Shown: piece by piece, positions 9,026 through 20,091 of the stretch | Layout: each line of letters begins with the position of its first letter | How positions within the stretch are numbered: position 1 is the stretch's first letter | Source: Photobacterium galatheae | GTDB lineage: Bacteria; Pseudomonadota; Gammaproteobacteria; Enterobacterales; Vibrionaceae | Assembly (NCBI RefSeq): GCF_000695255.1 | Contig: NZ_JMIB01000006.1 | Span: forward strand, 220,128-284,127 | DNA length: 64,000 bases | Direction: 5' to 3' | Notes under the pieces: generated by a model | What the model saw: only the letters and a program-made list of their open reading frames with translations | Told to the model about the DNA's origin: nothing | Databases searched by the model: none | Position numbers and translations under genes: made by a program

Positions 9026-10471
9026 TTACTGTGTGCCACCCACGGTCATCGATTCCAGCTTCAGTGTCGGCTGGCCGACTCCCACCGGAACACTCTGACC
9101 GGCTTTACCGCAAACACCAACCCCACGGTCGATTGCCAGATCATTCCCGACCATCGACACTTTCTGCATGGCTTCAATACCGCTGCCGATCAGTGTCGCG
9201 CCTTTAATCGGACGAGTAATTTTACCGTTTTCAATTAAATACGCTTCAGAGGCCGAAAAGACAAACTTGCCCGAAGTAATATCGACCTGGCCACCGCCAA
9301 AGTTCGGCGCATAAATACCTTTCGAGACACTGGCAATAATTTCCTCTGGCGTGTGCTCACCGGGCAGCATATAGGTATTGGTCATCCGTGGCATCGGCAG
9401 GTGCGCATAAGACTCACGACGGCCATTACCCGTCGGGTCGACGCCCATCAGGCGCGCATTCAGTTTATCCTGCATGTAACCTTTGAGCTTGCCACCTTCA
9501 ACCAATACATTGTATTGGCCCGGAATGCCCTCATCATCGATGTTCAGCGAACCGCGGCGATCGGCCAGTGTGCCGTCATCCACAATCGTGCACAAACTGG
9601 ATGTCACCTGCTGTCCCATCTGACCAGAGAACATGGAAGAACCTTTCCGGTTGAAATCACCTTCCAGACCATGACCCACAGCTTCATGCAGTAATACGCC
9701 CGGCCAGCCAGACCCCAGAACCACAGGCATGGTTCCTGCCGGAGCCGGATCCGCATCAATGTTAATCAATGCCTGACGCAAGGCTTCATCGGCATACTCT
9801 AAGGCCACAGATTTACCATCCGTTTCCGTTTTGAAGTATTGATAGCCAAAACGACCGCCACCACCGGCGCTACCGCTTTCCCGTTTGCCATTTTTTTCGA
9901 TCAGGACACTGACTGAAAAACGAACCAACGGGCGGATATCCGCGGCATAAGTGCCATCAATCGCAGCGACCAGCACCTGTTCATAGACACCATTGATGCT
10001 GACAGACACTTCCTTGACCAGCGGTTCTTTCGCACGAATGTAAGCGTCCACTTCTTTCAGAAGGGCGATTTTATCTTGCCGTTCCATACTTTCCAGTGGA
10101 TTAACCGGCGCATAAACTGCATGCACTTCAGAGGCTGACAAGGCTTTCACTTTGCCATCTCCGCCACTGCGGGCAATCCCGCGAGCCGCTTTCGCACTTT
10201 GCGTCAGCGCCAGTTTGCTGATTTGATCCGAATAGGCAAATCCGGTTTTTTCACCGGACACCGCACGAACCCCGACACCCCGGTCGATGTTGAATGAGCC
10301 ATCCTTAATAATGCTGTCTTCCAGGACCAGTGACTCATGCCAGCTGGACTGAAAATAGATGTCGGCATAATCCACATGACGGGTAGTCATCAGGGCCAGG
10401 ATCTGACTGAGATCTTTACACTCAAGTCCGGACTGGGCCAGCATGGTCTGTTCTACGGTTTCCAGCATCAT
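9026..10471 (-). CDS. tldD: Metalloprotease TldD
   Basis: 481 residues from the ATG at 10471 ([15 protein letters not shown]). The frame runs 24 nt further to 10495, but that would overlap the end of nit and add a non-homologous MQHRRVKA; AAAGGCA precedes 10471. TldD is the catalytic subunit of the TldD/TldE zinc protease. The metal-binding HExxxH reads HEAVGH at residues 262-267, followed by the family stretch [16 protein letters not shown]. The gene is 5 nt downstream of nit on the same strand and is the last gene of the mreB-to-tldD series. Confidence 0.95.
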   Translation of the reverse strand: MMLETVEQTMLAQSGLECKDLSQILALMTTRHVDYADIYFQSSWHESLVLEDSIIKDGSFNIDRGVGVRAVSGEKTGFAYSDQISKLALTQSAKAARGIARSGGDGKVKALSASEVHAVYAPVNPLESMERQDKIALLKEVDAYIRAKEPLVKEVSVSINGVYEQVLVAAIDGTYAADIRPLVRFSVSVLIEKNGKRESGSAGGGGRFGYQYFKTETDGKSVALEYADEALRQALINIDADPAPAGTMPVVLGSGWPGVLLHEAVGHGLEGDFNRKGSSMFSGQMGQQVTSSLCTIVDDGTLADRRGSLNIDDEGIPGQYNVLVEGGKLKGYMQDKLNARLMGVDPTGNGRRESYAHLPMPRMTNTYMLPGEHTPEEIIASVSKGIYAPNFGGGQVDITSGKFVFSASEAYLIENGKITRPIKGATLIGSGIEAMQKVSMVGNDLAIDRGVGVCGKAGQSVPVGVGQPTLKLESMTVGGTQ

Positions 10472-10476
10472 TGCCT

Positions 10477-11307
10477 TTACTCTTCTGTGTTGCACTGCTG
10501 CACCCGAAATCGGGTATGTTGCAGCAATGGCATATTGGTTCGAATCTGCTCACTCAGGCTCAGATCGATCTCCGCGGCGACAACACCCGTTCCCTGCTCC
10601 TGGCAGGCAACGACCTGTCCCCAGGGATCCACAATCATGGAATGTCCCCAGGTTTCCCGCCCCTGATTGTGCTCGCCCCACTGGGCTGCCGCGACAATCC
10701 AGCACTGCGTTTCGATCGCTCTGGCGCGCAGCAGGATATCCCAGTGCGCCTTACCGGTCACTTTGGTGAAGGCCGCAGGGACAACGATAATCTCTGCACC
10801 CTGAGCCCGCAGCGCACTGTAGAGCTGCGGAAAACGCACATCATAACAGATTGACAGACCGATGTTGCCGAAAGGTGTTTTCACAACCTGAACCGCACCA
10901 CCCGGCCGGAACGTATCCGATTCCCGATAGCTGTGGTGACTATCGGCCACCTCCACATCAAACATGTGCAGTTTATCGTAATGCGCCTGCAGTACTCCCT
11001 GATCGTCAAACAGCAGCGCGGTGGTGCTCATCGCACCATCATCACGGCGAATCGGCATCGAGCCGATGAGCAGCCAGATCCCCAGTTGCTTTGAGATCGC
11101 CGCCAGCTGAGACTGTAACGGTCCGTTGCCCAGCGGCTCAGCATGGCGTTCATAGTCCTGACGAGCCCCAAAGACCAGACAATTTTCCGGGGTGACAACG
11201 AGCTTGGCTCCCTGAAGCTGTAACCCTTTCAGCTTTTTCTCCAGCTGCGCCAGATTCACCTCTGGATCCGGCCCGGAATTCATCTGTACAACACCCACTT
11301 TGGCCAT
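10477..11307 (-). CDS. nit: Carbon-nitrogen hydrolase (deaminated glutathione amidase type)
   Basis: 276-residue nitrilase-superfamily protein. The Glu-Lys-Cys triad is visible: E41 in [10 protein letters not shown]112 in HYDKLHMFD and C154 in [10 protein letters not shown]. In the Nit1/NitB branch it hydrolyses deaminated glutathione as metabolite repair. I prefer the ATG at 11307 (MAKVGVVQM), which has GGAG 6 nt upstream, over the ATG at 11319. It sits between yhdP and tldD on the same strand, a common gammaproteobacterial order. The substrate is inferred from family and synteny. Confidence 0.9.
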   Translation of the reverse strand: MAKVGVVQMNSGPDPEVNLAQLEKKLKGLQLQGAKLVVTPENCLVFGARQDYERHAEPLGNGPLQSQLAAISKQLGIWLLIGSMPIRRDDGAMSTTALLFDDQGVLQAHYDKLHMFDVEVADSHHSYRESDTFRPGGAVQVVKTPFGNIGLSICYDVRFPQLYSALRAQGAEIIVVPAAFTKVTGKAHWDILLRARAIETQCWIVAAAQWGEHNQGRETWGHSMIVDPWGQVVACQEQGTGVVAAEIDLSLSEQIRTNMPLLQHTRFRVQQCNTEE

Positions 11308-11396
11308 CACATACTCCATTATGAATTGATTTTCTTATCATTATGTCCTCAACTTTCCTCTCAGGTAAAGCCGGGCATCGCCATTCGCGGTCAGGC

Positions 11397-14300
11397 TTAT
11401 GGTGTCGCTTGTTGTTTCAACGCATCAGGCACCTTGAATTCCCCTGTAAAACGAGACTGTTCGGTCACGGTCGGCGACTCAATCGGTCCGCTTACGACAT
11501 AGTTAATCTGGGTAAAGACGTCCACCACAGGCGACAGCGCTGTCGAAATGGCAAACACCACAATCGCAGTTTGAGGTGCCACCGCAAATGCCGTCAGGAC
11601 CGGAATACCAGACGTCAGATCCGGAATAAACTTCACCCGGGCATTCACCGTTTCATCTACCAGATTAGCACTTCCCCGAATATACATATCTCCGGCCAGC
11701 GCCTTCATCTCAACATCGTCGGTCCGGAAGCGGCCATTTTCAATTCGCCCGGAGCCTTTGATGTAGTCAAAGGCCAGACCATCATCGAAGATGCCGGTAA
11801 AATCGAGCTGCATCTTGCGGATAATCGAGTCTAAACTGAACAGCCCCAGGATCCGCCCGGCACCGCCCACGTCTCGGATCACCCCTTTGCCGGTTTCCGT
11901 TTTGAGTTCACCGGTCAGCGTTTCCCGGTGCATCGACCAGGGGGCACCCTGCCATTGAATCGACGCATAACTCTTGAAGCTCGCATCCTGAATTCCCCCA
12001 GAGACCCCCAGTCGTCCCATCAGTTCAGAGCTGTCCTCACCGGAAATATCAAAAGCAATCTGCGTTTCATTCTGATACTGGCTCATGGTCCAGTGACCAT
12101 CCAGACTGAGCGATGTTGTCCCCGAATCCAACTGCAACTCTTCCAGAATCAGCGTCTGCTCCTCGCGGCGCAGCCGTCCGCTCAGTGCACCAAGGCGATA
12201 GCCCTGCAGCCACAAATCTTTCACCTTCACATCCATCTCTGGCAGATAAGTCATGATGCTCCGGTCAAAATCAGTGACCGGCGGAATCGTCATCTGAGGT
12301 ACATATTTACGCGTAGAAGCGATCGGCTGTAACGGCTTTTCACCTTCAGGTAAGTTCAAATGGAACTGCTCAAGGTTAATCTTCAGCGGTTGGTAATCCG
12401 GCCAGAAGAGTTCGCCACTCACTTCCCGGCTCCCTAAAACAGCATGCCATTTGGTGGGTTGCTTGCGCACCGCCAGTTCAAGATCATGCCAGTTCAACCC
12501 CGCCAGCGTCAGCTGCTGGATTCGGGCATTGACCCGGGTCGGCAAAGGCAGTTCGATGAACGCCGGTTCAGATGAATCCTGCTTTTGAGCCATGATGGCC
12601 TGAACCAGCGTTTCCCAGGCATCCGCATCAACGCGGTTGGCCTGAATCCGAATGTCATGTCCTTTTTTGGGTAAACCACGGCGCTCCGACTGCCCGATAT
12701 TCAGCCCACTGCGCACAATCGTTGGCGTCGGTGACAGATGAATTTCGGCCTGATACTGTGCATCAGGCACAGTCAGACTGGCTTCCAGCCGCGACGTGTT
12801 TCCCGCGGCCATCAGCACGGCTTTGGCCGGGCTTCCGGGCTTCAGCGCCAACGGATAGGGGAGCTGACTGCGAATGCCTTTCAACGGTGCCTGAATTGAA
12901 ACCTGATAATCCAGCCCGGTATCGTGCAACACCACGCCCACGTTCCCCTGCCAGCGGCTATTCCCCGTCACTCTGGCCAGCAACGGATCCTGTAACCGCT
13001 GCTGCAAAGACGGGATCTGCCACACGCCATCCAGATCGACATTCACCTGATAACCGGATGCCGCACTGGCCCCCTGAAAGCTGACCGCTAATGGTTGCCC
13101 AAGCCAGTAGGCCGTCACATCCTCAGCGGTGATCTGATCATCGCTGAACTCAATTTTTCCTTTTACCTGCGACAGGGGTAATGCCAGGCTTTCGATCGTG
13201 ACGTCGTTGTTATCCAGCAAGGCTTCACCCTGCGCATGCGGCTGCTCGCCACTGAACGGGATATCCAGCGCCAGTCGGGCACTGACCGGACCGTCAACCT
13301 GCACGGCCGTCAATGCCGCCCCGACGGAATCAACCAACGGGGTCGCCATCATATAATCACGTACCTGCTCCCCCTGAGCGCCCACTTCCATTTCCAGCCT
13401 GAGGTGGCCCTCGGGGTGAAGCCAGGCATCGCCACTCACTCGCTGGGCAGTCGCGCCTTTGGTTTTGGCATGACGGGCATCAAGCTGCATCCGATCATTA
13501 CGAAACACCAGGTCCAGATCCAACTCCGTCAGTTCCGGCCAGGCCGTATCAAAACTGAAACGCCCTGCTTTCAGCGGTACATGAACCTCAAACTGACCGT
13601 CATGCTGCGTATATGGGAATGCGGGCAAATCGCCGTACCACAGTAATTGAGCTTGCTCGGAGTGACCGCCCCGGATCGCGGCTGACAGATAATCGGTCAG
13701 TTGCTGACCCAACGCGGGCCTGGGCAAATACCGCCAGGCCGCCCCGGCATCTTTCAAGTCTGTTTCACCGTAGAATGACAGCCAGGAAGGTGCATTCGCC
13801 GGTACATCCAGTCTGAATTGCCCACGGGCCTTCAGATGGGGTGTTTTCACCGACAGAGTATCACTCCAGATCCGCCAGCCTTGTTCATCCATCTGCCAGA
13901 AAGCGCGGACATCTGCCTGATTGATCGGCATCGGTGCCTGAAAGACCTTGTCGTAGTCCAGCGTCTGCTGAGCAACGTCCAGTGTGATTTGTCCCTGATG
14001 TGCATCACCGGCCACCGTCGCATTCAGAGCCTGAAAAGCGGGCAGATACATCCATTGTCTGTTCGAGAATTTCTCCAGCGTCAGGGAAAAACGCGGATTG
14101 TCCAGCCCCTGGCCAGCAAATCGCAGATCTTTCAACAGGCCGGCAGACTGAAGCGTCTGAGCCGCCTGACGGGCAGCACTGTCGCCCGGTAACAGGGTAC
14201 TCAGCGGATGAAGCCGGGCCAGCTCAATACTGCTGACCGCCAGTTGCCAGCTCCCCTGACGAACTTTATCCATCAAAGGTAAGTCCGCAGCCAGTGCCTG

Positions 14301-15302
14301 TCCCTGTCCGTCTGCAGCCAACCACTGAGCGGAAAAATCCAGACGCGGCCAGGCTTTTTCATCGGTGGCCAGCACCAGTTTATGACTGTCCAGACGCCAG
14401 CCCGGTGCGCCCTGTTGTGACACCGGAGAGAGTGAGAGCATGCCTCGCAACAGAGCCAGCTCATGCTTGACGCCTTTTTCCTGCCAGCGGACATAAGAGT
14501 CTTCAAAACGGACTTTGCTGTGACTCAGACGGCCATTGTCCAGCGTCAGCCAGACTTCCGTATTCATCTGGCTGTCTGTGATTTTTTGTCCGCCGAGAAT
14601 GGCCTGATTGAGCCAGGGTGTAAAAGAAAGGTTCTGGGTTTTGACGTAAACCGTCCCAGACAGGCTGGGCAGGCCATTTTCCGCAGACAGGTTTGCGACG
14701 ACATTGAGCTGACTCAGATCAGTGCCCGGAATACTGACGACGCCTTCGGCCAGATGCATATCTCCCCGTCGATCCCACTTCAGCTCTTTCAGCGTCACGG
14801 GTTGACGGTGGCCTGCCGGAGACGTTACGACCAGCGATGCATCCCGCAGTGAAAATGTTCCCAGTTGAACGAACAGCACCTGCTCAAGCTGAGCCAGATC
14901 CAATTGTCCGGCTGAATCCGGGGCATCATTGCGGGCAGGGAGCTGCGTGACATCCAGTGACAGACCATAAATTTGTACGTCCCGGAAAACGGGTTTCAGG
15001 TTCAGCAGGGAATGCCACAGATCGAGTTCCAGATCGATTTCCCGCACCTGGATCATGTCGTGGCTATTCTGACCCAGATGCACGCCATGAAGCGCCATGA
15101 CCGGGCCGAGGTTATGCCAGCGCCCTTCGACCTGCGCCACCCCGATCTGCATACTGGTTTGCGCAGAAAGCCACGCCGTAATCGGCTCACGGTAATTATT
15201 CAGCTGAGGCAGCAGCAGACGCAGGGACGTGATCAGCACCGCGCCGATGACCAGCAGTGTCAGCAACGTCCACTTCAGGACGCGGGTCAATTTTATCAGC
15301 AC
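11397..15302 (-). CDS. yhdP: AsmA-like inter-membrane phospholipid transport protein YhdP
   Basis: 1301-residue AsmA/DUF3971 protein. An N-terminal inner-membrane anchor (about residues 12-31: LTLLVIGAVLITSLRLLLP) is followed by a very long periplasmic repeating beta-groove (YhdP/DUF3971 core, about 60-700, and the AsmA-like C-terminus with FSLDSIIRKMQLDFTGIF near 1185). In E. coli YhdP, TamB and YdbH redundantly carry phospholipids from the inner to the outer membrane. It is slightly longer than E. coli YhdP (1266). The gene lies between rng (25 nt upstream) and nit (about 90 nt downstream), as usual. Confidence 0.93.
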   Translation of the reverse strand: MLIKLTRVLKWTLLTLLVIGAVLITSLRLLLPQLNNYREPITAWLSAQTSMQIGVAQVEGRWHNLGPVMALHGVHLGQNSHDMIQVREIDLELDLWHSLLNLKPVFRDVQIYGLSLDVTQLPARNDAPDSAGQLDLAQLEQVLFVQLGTFSLRDASLVVTSPAGHRQPVTLKELKWDRRGDMHLAEGVVSIPGTDLSQLNVVANLSAENGLPSLSGTVYVKTQNLSFTPWLNQAILGGQKITDSQMNTEVWLTLDNGRLSHSKVRFEDSYVRWQEKGVKHELALLRGMLSLSPVSQQGAPGWRLDSHKLVLATDEKAWPRLDFSAQWLAADGQGQALAADLPLMDKVRQGSWQLAVSSIELARLHPLSTLLPGDSAARQAAQTLQSAGLLKDLRFAGQGLDNPRFSLTLEKFSNRQWMYLPAFQALNATVAGDAHQGQITLDVAQQTLDYDKVFQAPMPINQADVRAFWQMDEQGWRIWSDTLSVKTPHLKARGQFRLDVPANAPSWLSFYGETDLKDAGAAWRYLPRPALGQQLTDYLSAAIRGGHSEQAQLLWYGDLPAFPYTQHDGQFEVHVPLKAGRFSFDTAWPELTELDLDLVFRNDRMQLDARHAKTKGATAQRVSGDAWLHPEGHLRLEMEVGAQGEQVRDYMMATPLVDSVGAALTAVQVDGPVSARLALDIPFSGEQPHAQGEALLDNNDVTIESLALPLSQVKGKIEFSDDQITAEDVTAYWLGQPLAVSFQGASAASGYQVNVDLDGVWQIPSLQQRLQDPLLARVTGNSRWQGNVGVVLHDTGLDYQVSIQAPLKGIRSQLPYPLALKPGSPAKAVLMAAGNTSRLEASLTVPDAQYQAEIHLSPTPTIVRSGLNIGQSERRGLPKKGHDIRIQANRVDADAWETLVQAIMAQKQDSSEPAFIELPLPTRVNARIQQLTLAGLNWHDLELAVRKQPTKWHAVLGSREVSGELFWPDYQPLKINLEQFHLNLPEGEKPLQPIASTRKYVPQMTIPPVTDFDRSIMTYLPEMDVKVKDLWLQGYRLGALSGRLRREEQTLILEELQLDSGTTSLSLDGHWTMSQYQNETQIAFDISGEDSSELMGRLGVSGGIQDASFKSYASIQWQGAPWSMHRETLTGELKTETGKGVIRDVGGAGRILGLFSLDSIIRKMQLDFTGIFDDGLAFDYIKGSGRIENGRFRTDDVEMKALAGDMYIRGSANLVDETVNARVKFIPDLTSGIPVLTAFAVAPQTAIVVFAISTALSPVVDVFTQINYVVSGPIESPTVTEQSRFTGEFKVPDALKQQATP

Positions 15303-15327
15303 AGCACTTCCACTCTCGCCTCAGGGG

Positions 15328-16797
15328 TTACATCATGACAACGTCAAATTGTTCTTGGTTGTATAAAGGTTCAATTTTCACTTCGACCTGCTTGCCGATG
15401 AAAACTTCCAGTTCGGCCAGGGCATGATATTCCTCGCCCGCCAGGGTTTCAGCCACAGCGGGGGAAACATAGGCAACAAAACGATCGGCATCATACGCCC
15501 GGTTCACCCGGGTGATCTCACGCAAGATCTCATAACAGACACTGTCGACCGTTTTCACCGTGCCGCGACCTTCACAGGTTGGACAAGTCCCACACAGCAC
15601 ATGTTCAATACTTTCCCGGGTGCGTTTCCGGGTCATCTCCACCAACCCCAGTTGTGTGAAGCCATTAATATTGGTTTTCACTCTGTCGTAAGACAGCGCC
15701 TGCTCCAGGGCGGTCAGCACCCGGCGCCGATGCTCTTCTGAGGCCATATCAATAAAATCGATAATAATAATACCGCCCAGATTCCGTAATCGCAGCTGAC
15801 GGGCAATGGCCTTGGTCGCTTCGATATTGGTATTGAAGATCGTTTCTTCCAGATTACGGCGACCCACAAAAGCCCCGGTATTAATATCGATCGTGGTCAT
15901 GGCTTCCGTCTGATCAATGATCAGATACCCGCCCGATTTCAGTTCAACCTTGCGATCCAGTGCCCGCTGGATTTCACTCTCGGTATCGTACAAATCGAAA
16001 ATCGGCTGCTCACCGGTGTAACGCACCAGCTTATTGCTGATTTCAGGCACGAACTCGTCGGTAAATTCCCTTAAATTTTCAAAAGCGAGGCGGGAATCGA
16101 CAAAAATAGAGTCCAGTTCCGTCCCAACAAAGTCCCGCAGTATGCGCTGGGCCAGACCCAGTTCGCCATACAGCATCGATTTGCTTTTATACTTTCTGCG
16201 ACGTTCCAGCACTTTTCGCCACAAATGCTTCAGGAAGGCTGCATCCTGCGCCACTTCTTCCGTTGTCGCGCCCTCTGCTGCAGTTCGGATGATAAATCCA
16301 CCCAGCTCATCGCAGTGCGGCATCACCAAGGATTTAAGCCGCTCACGCTCCGCTTCACTTTCAATGCGCTGCGAAACACCAACATGGCTGGCCCCCGGCA
16401 TAAACACCAGATAGCGGGACGGCAGGGTAACATCTGTGGTCAGCCGGGCACCTTTGGTTCCCAGCGGATCTTTCACCACCTGCACCACCAGATCCTGCCC
16501 CTGACGAACCAGCTCAGAAATATCCCGGACCTGAAACTGCTGTTTCTCGTTTTCCGCGACGCACTCCGTATGGGGCACGATATCAGACGCATGTAAAAAC
16601 GCGGCTTTATCCAGACCGATATCGACAAAAGCGGCCTGCATCCCAGGCAGAACACGGCTCACTTTCCCTTTGTAAATATTGCCGACAATGCCACGCTTCG
16701 ATTCACGCTCAATATGGATTTCCTGGAGGTTTCCTCCTTCGATCATGGCCACACGGGTTTCACTGGGGGTCACATTGATCAGCAGCTCGGTACTCAT
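15328..16797 (-). CDS. rng: Ribonuclease G
   Basis: 489-residue RNase E/G family endoribonuclease that matures the 5' end of 16S rRNA and cleaves selected mRNAs. The S1 RNA-binding domain is near the N-terminus (GIVGNIYKGKVSRVLPGMQAAFVDIGLDKAAFLH). The DNase-I-like catalytic core has MTTIDINTGAFVG and IIIIDFIDM, which supply the metal-binding aspartates, and the zinc-link motif is CGTCPTC. The length matches E. coli Rng, and it lacks the RNase E degradosome scaffold. maf ends 19 nt upstream on the same strand, so these are probably co-transcribed. Confidence 0.96.
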   Translation of the reverse strand: MSTELLINVTPSETRVAMIEGGNLQEIHIERESKRGIVGNIYKGKVSRVLPGMQAAFVDIGLDKAAFLHASDIVPHTECVAENEKQQFQVRDISELVRQGQDLVVQVVKDPLGTKGARLTTDVTLPSRYLVFMPGASHVGVSQRIESEAERERLKSLVMPHCDELGGFIIRTAAEGATTEEVAQDAAFLKHLWRKVLERRRKYKSKSMLYGELGLAQRILRDFVGTELDSIFVDSRLAFENLREFTDEFVPEISNKLVRYTGEQPIFDLYDTESEIQRALDRKVELKSGGYLIIDQTEAMTTIDINTGAFVGRRNLEETIFNTNIEATKAIARQLRLRNLGGIIIIDFIDMASEEHRRRVLTALEQALSYDRVKTNINGFTQLGLVEMTRKRTRESIEHVLCGTCPTCEGRGTVKTVDSVCYEILREITRVNRAYDADRFVAYVSPAVAETLAGEEYHALAELEVFIGKQVEVKIEPLYNQEQFDVVMM

Positions 16798-16816
16798 GGA
16801 TGCCTCTGTCTTTATT

Positions 16817-17383
16817 TTAGTGGGCTATAAAATCGCGGATCAGCGCATCAGTTTCCACCAACGGCAGGCCAACTACAGCATGGTAGCTTCCTTCGATACG
16901 GGGGATAAATTTCCCGCCAATCCCCTGAATGGCATAACTGCCGGCTTTGTCCCGGGGCTCACCGCTTTGCCAGTAATCCCGGATATCCTGCTCAGTCAGT
17001 GGCCGGAACCAGACCTCAGTCACCACAAGTTTGGTCATCTGGCGAGCCTGCGTCGCGACAGTCACCGCTGTCATGACCTGATGGCTTCGTCCGGATAATA
17101 GCATGAGCATCTCGTGGCTGTGCGCAAAATCCCGCGGTTTTTCAAGAATCTGCTCATCAACAACCACGATCGTGTCTGACCCGACCACCGGGGTGTTTCC
17201 ATCTGTGGCACAGACCCCGGCCATTGCTTTATCCAGTGACAGGCGTTGTACGTATTCAGCCGGTGTTTCGCCTGGCTGATGGCACTCTGCCACATCCAGC
17301 GTCAAAATATCGAAGGAATAGCCGAGTTGAGTCAGTAATTCTTTACGACGCGGCGAGCCGGAAGCCAGATAAAGTTGTGTCAT
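16817..17383 (-). CDS. yhdE: Maf-family dTTP/UTP pyrophosphatase
   Basis: 188-residue Maf protein. The N-terminal phosphate-binding motif SGSPRRKELL (residues 8-17), the middle VVGSDTIVVVDEQILEKP, and the C-terminal YAIQGIGGKFIPRIEGSYHAVVGLPL are all present. The YhdE subfamily hydrolyses dTTP, UTP and modified pyrimidine nucleotides to monophosphates as housecleaning or in division control. It follows mreD after a 90-nt gap with an intrinsic terminator, so it may have its own promoter. Confidence 0.94.
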   Translation of the reverse strand: MTQLYLASGSPRRKELLTQLGYSFDILTLDVAECHQPGETPAEYVQRLSLDKAMAGVCATDGNTPVVGSDTIVVVDEQILEKPRDFAHSHEMLMLLSGRSHQVMTAVTVATQARQMTKLVVTEVWFRPLTEQDIRDYWQSGEPRDKAGSYAIQGIGGKFIPRIEGSYHAVVGLPLVETDALIRDFIAH

Positions 17384-17404
17384 CTTGATTCTACCTTGAA
17401 ATAC

Positions 17405-17452
17405 GACAGAGCCATGACGGCTACGTTCAAGTCAGCATCAAACGGCTCTGTC
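17405..17452. repeat. Inverted repeat between mreD terminator and maf
   Basis: GACAGAGCC (17405-17413) is the exact reverse complement of GGCTCTGTC (17444-17452), with a 30-nt spacer. It sits just after the mreD terminator and 22 nt before the maf start, where a promoter or operator for maf-rng would lie. No known binding site was recognised. Confidence 0.4.
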
Positions 17453-17476
17453 AAAAAGGGGGCGAAAGCCCCCCTA
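17452..17476 (-). terminator. Intrinsic terminator abutting the mreD stop codon
   Basis: On the minus strand the mreD TAG is followed at once by a G-run, CTTTCG and a C-run: a GGGGGC/GCCCCC hairpin, then TTTTT. The stop codon's last G can join the stem. The compact hairpin should strongly reduce read-through from mreBCD into maf. Confidence 0.8.
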
Positions 17477-17962
17477 ACGAATTGAAAACTTGCGGCGAAT
17501 ACGACGCAAAAACAGGAACAGCCAGGGCCAGAGCAGGAAATTGAGTAGCACTGCCCAGAGTCGGTTGGGGTCGAAATCAATCTCGACCACCAGATATTCC
17601 GCCCAGAACTCGACCAGTTTTCCCGCCAGAGATAACAAGGCAACAATCATCGCTTGCTGCCATAATGACAGGTTACGCATCACCTGGAAATTCAGGGCGA
17701 CAATGTAGCACAACACAGACATCATCAGGCCGCGGATCCCCAGCGTTGAGCCAAGCAGCAGATCCCAGACCAGGCCCAGAACCAATGCCGTGCCCACATT
17801 CACCCGATGCGGCAGAGCCAGCACCCAGTAAAATGCCACCAGCATCACCCAGGATGGCCGGAAGGCCTCAAACTGACCAGGCCACGGGGCGGCCTGCAAA
17901 ATCAAAGCAACCACAAACGACAGCCAGATCAGCAGAATGCCATTGGCGCGAGTATCAACCAT
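17474..17962 (-). CDS. mreD: Rod shape-determining protein MreD
   Basis: 162 residues from the ATG at 17962 (MVDTRANGILLIWLSFVVALI), overlapping the mreC end by 8 nt (ATGGTTGA), which implies coupled translation. The frame is open far upstream inside mreC, but that extension is not MreD. It is an inner-membrane protein with about five hydrophobic helices, including WVMLVAFYWVLALP and the DLLLGSTLGIRGLMMSVL region typical of MreD. It links MreB and MreC to the elongation peptidoglycan machinery (RodA/PBP2). Confidence 0.93.
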   Translation of the reverse strand: MVDTRANGILLIWLSFVVALILQAAPWPGQFEAFRPSWVMLVAFYWVLALPHRVNVGTALVLGLVWDLLLGSTLGIRGLMMSVLCYIVALNFQVMRNLSLWQQAMIVALLSLAGKLVEFWAEYLVVEIDFDPNRLWAVLLNFLLWPWLFLFLRRIRRKFSIR

Positions 17963-18818
17963 CGACCGATTCTCCTGTTGTAATGACCTGCCTTTCTCTG
18001 TCGGTCGGCCAGACCAGCAGCAGATAGCGCAATCGGTCAAACTGCACGGTCGGCATCGCTTTAATTTGCGCAAAAGGTCGTTTGTTATCAAACGAGAATT
18101 CAGTAACCCGTGCGACCGGATAGCCTTCAGGGTATCGGCCACCCAAACCCGAAGTCACCAGAAGATCGCCGACTTTGATATCGGTACTGCTTGGCACATG
18201 TTCCAGTTGAATCAGTTCCTGTTCGCCACTGCCAGAAGCAATTACCCGAATGTCATTGCGGACGACCTGCACAGGAATCGCATGCGTCGGGTCAATCAGC
18301 AACAGAACACGGCTGTTATGCGCACCGACATAAGAAACCTGACCGACAATCCCTTTGTCGTTAATCACAGGCTGACCTTCATAAACGCCATCGACATGGC
18401 CTTTATCGATCATCACCTGATGACTGTAAGGATCGGAATCAACCGCCATCACTTCGGCGACCATCTTGCGTTCATCACGCACGAAAGGGGAACCCAGCAG
18501 TTCACGGAGTCGCTGGTTTTCCTGTTGCAACTGGTCCAGCAACAGCACATCGCTTTGCAGCACCAGTAAATCACGCTTAAGCGCTTTGTTTTCTGCCAGT
18601 AAACGCTGATGAGAGCTCAGCTGACTGGAAAGCCCATCCAGAATTTCGCGAGGGAGATTTGCAGCGTATTGCAGCGGCGCAACCGCCGAGTTCAGGACAT
18701 AACGAACCTGAGCGAAAGCATCAAGACGGCTGTCGGCCAGCATTAAGCCGACCGACAGTAACATGGCAAGAAACAGGCGCAATTGCAGAGAAGGGCCTCT
18801 GCCAAAGATAGGTTTCAT
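17955..18818 (-). CDS. mreC: Rod shape-determining protein MreC
   Basis: 287 residues. A short cytoplasmic N-terminus is followed by one transmembrane helix (about 13-29), a coiled coil (about 65-110, LSSHQRLLAENKALKRDLL) and the paired beta-barrel periplasmic domain with DPTHAIPVQVVRNDIR and LLVTSGLGGRYPEGYPVA. It scaffolds the elongasome and contacts PBP2. It is 40 nt downstream of mreB and overlaps mreD. Confidence 0.95.
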   Translation of the reverse strand: MKPIFGRGPSLQLRLFLAMLLSVGLMLADSRLDAFAQVRYVLNSAVAPLQYAANLPREILDGLSSQLSSHQRLLAENKALKRDLLVLQSDVLLLDQLQQENQRLRELLGSPFVRDERKMVAEVMAVDSDPYSHQVMIDKGHVDGVYEGQPVINDKGIVGQVSYVGAHNSRVLLLIDPTHAIPVQVVRNDIRVIASGSGEQELIQLEHVPSSTDIKVGDLLVTSGLGGRYPEGYPVARVTEFSFDNKRPFAQIKAMPTVQFDRLRYLLLVWPTDRERQVITTGESVDG

Positions 18819-18858
18819 GTAACACTATGACCTGTCGGGATATTTGCCGAAGTAGACA

Positions 18859-19911
<1,053 letters not shown>

Positions 19912-19950
19912 CTAATCCTGCAAGCTCAAAATTCGTAAAAATTGCGCCTA

Positions 19951-19979
19951 AATGTATCAAGGGGTCGGTAGCGAGACAA
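19951..19979 (-). promoter_or_regulatory. Candidate sigma-70 promoter of mreBCD
   Basis: On the minus strand TTGTCT (19974-19979), a 17-nt spacer and TACATT (19951-19956) lie about 50 nt upstream of the mreB ATG. Each hexamer matches consensus at 4 of 6 bases. A TTGACA at 19989-19994 is a better -35 but has no good -10 at 16-18 nt. Confidence 0.4.
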
Positions 19980-20091
19980 GATAAGCTTTGTCAAACCTGC
20001 CACAGATCCTCATTTTTAGGAGTTGTCAGCCTTCAGTGTTTGCTTTTCCGGCAGCGAACTGCGGTTAGAAACGATGTAAGCCCACACTTCC

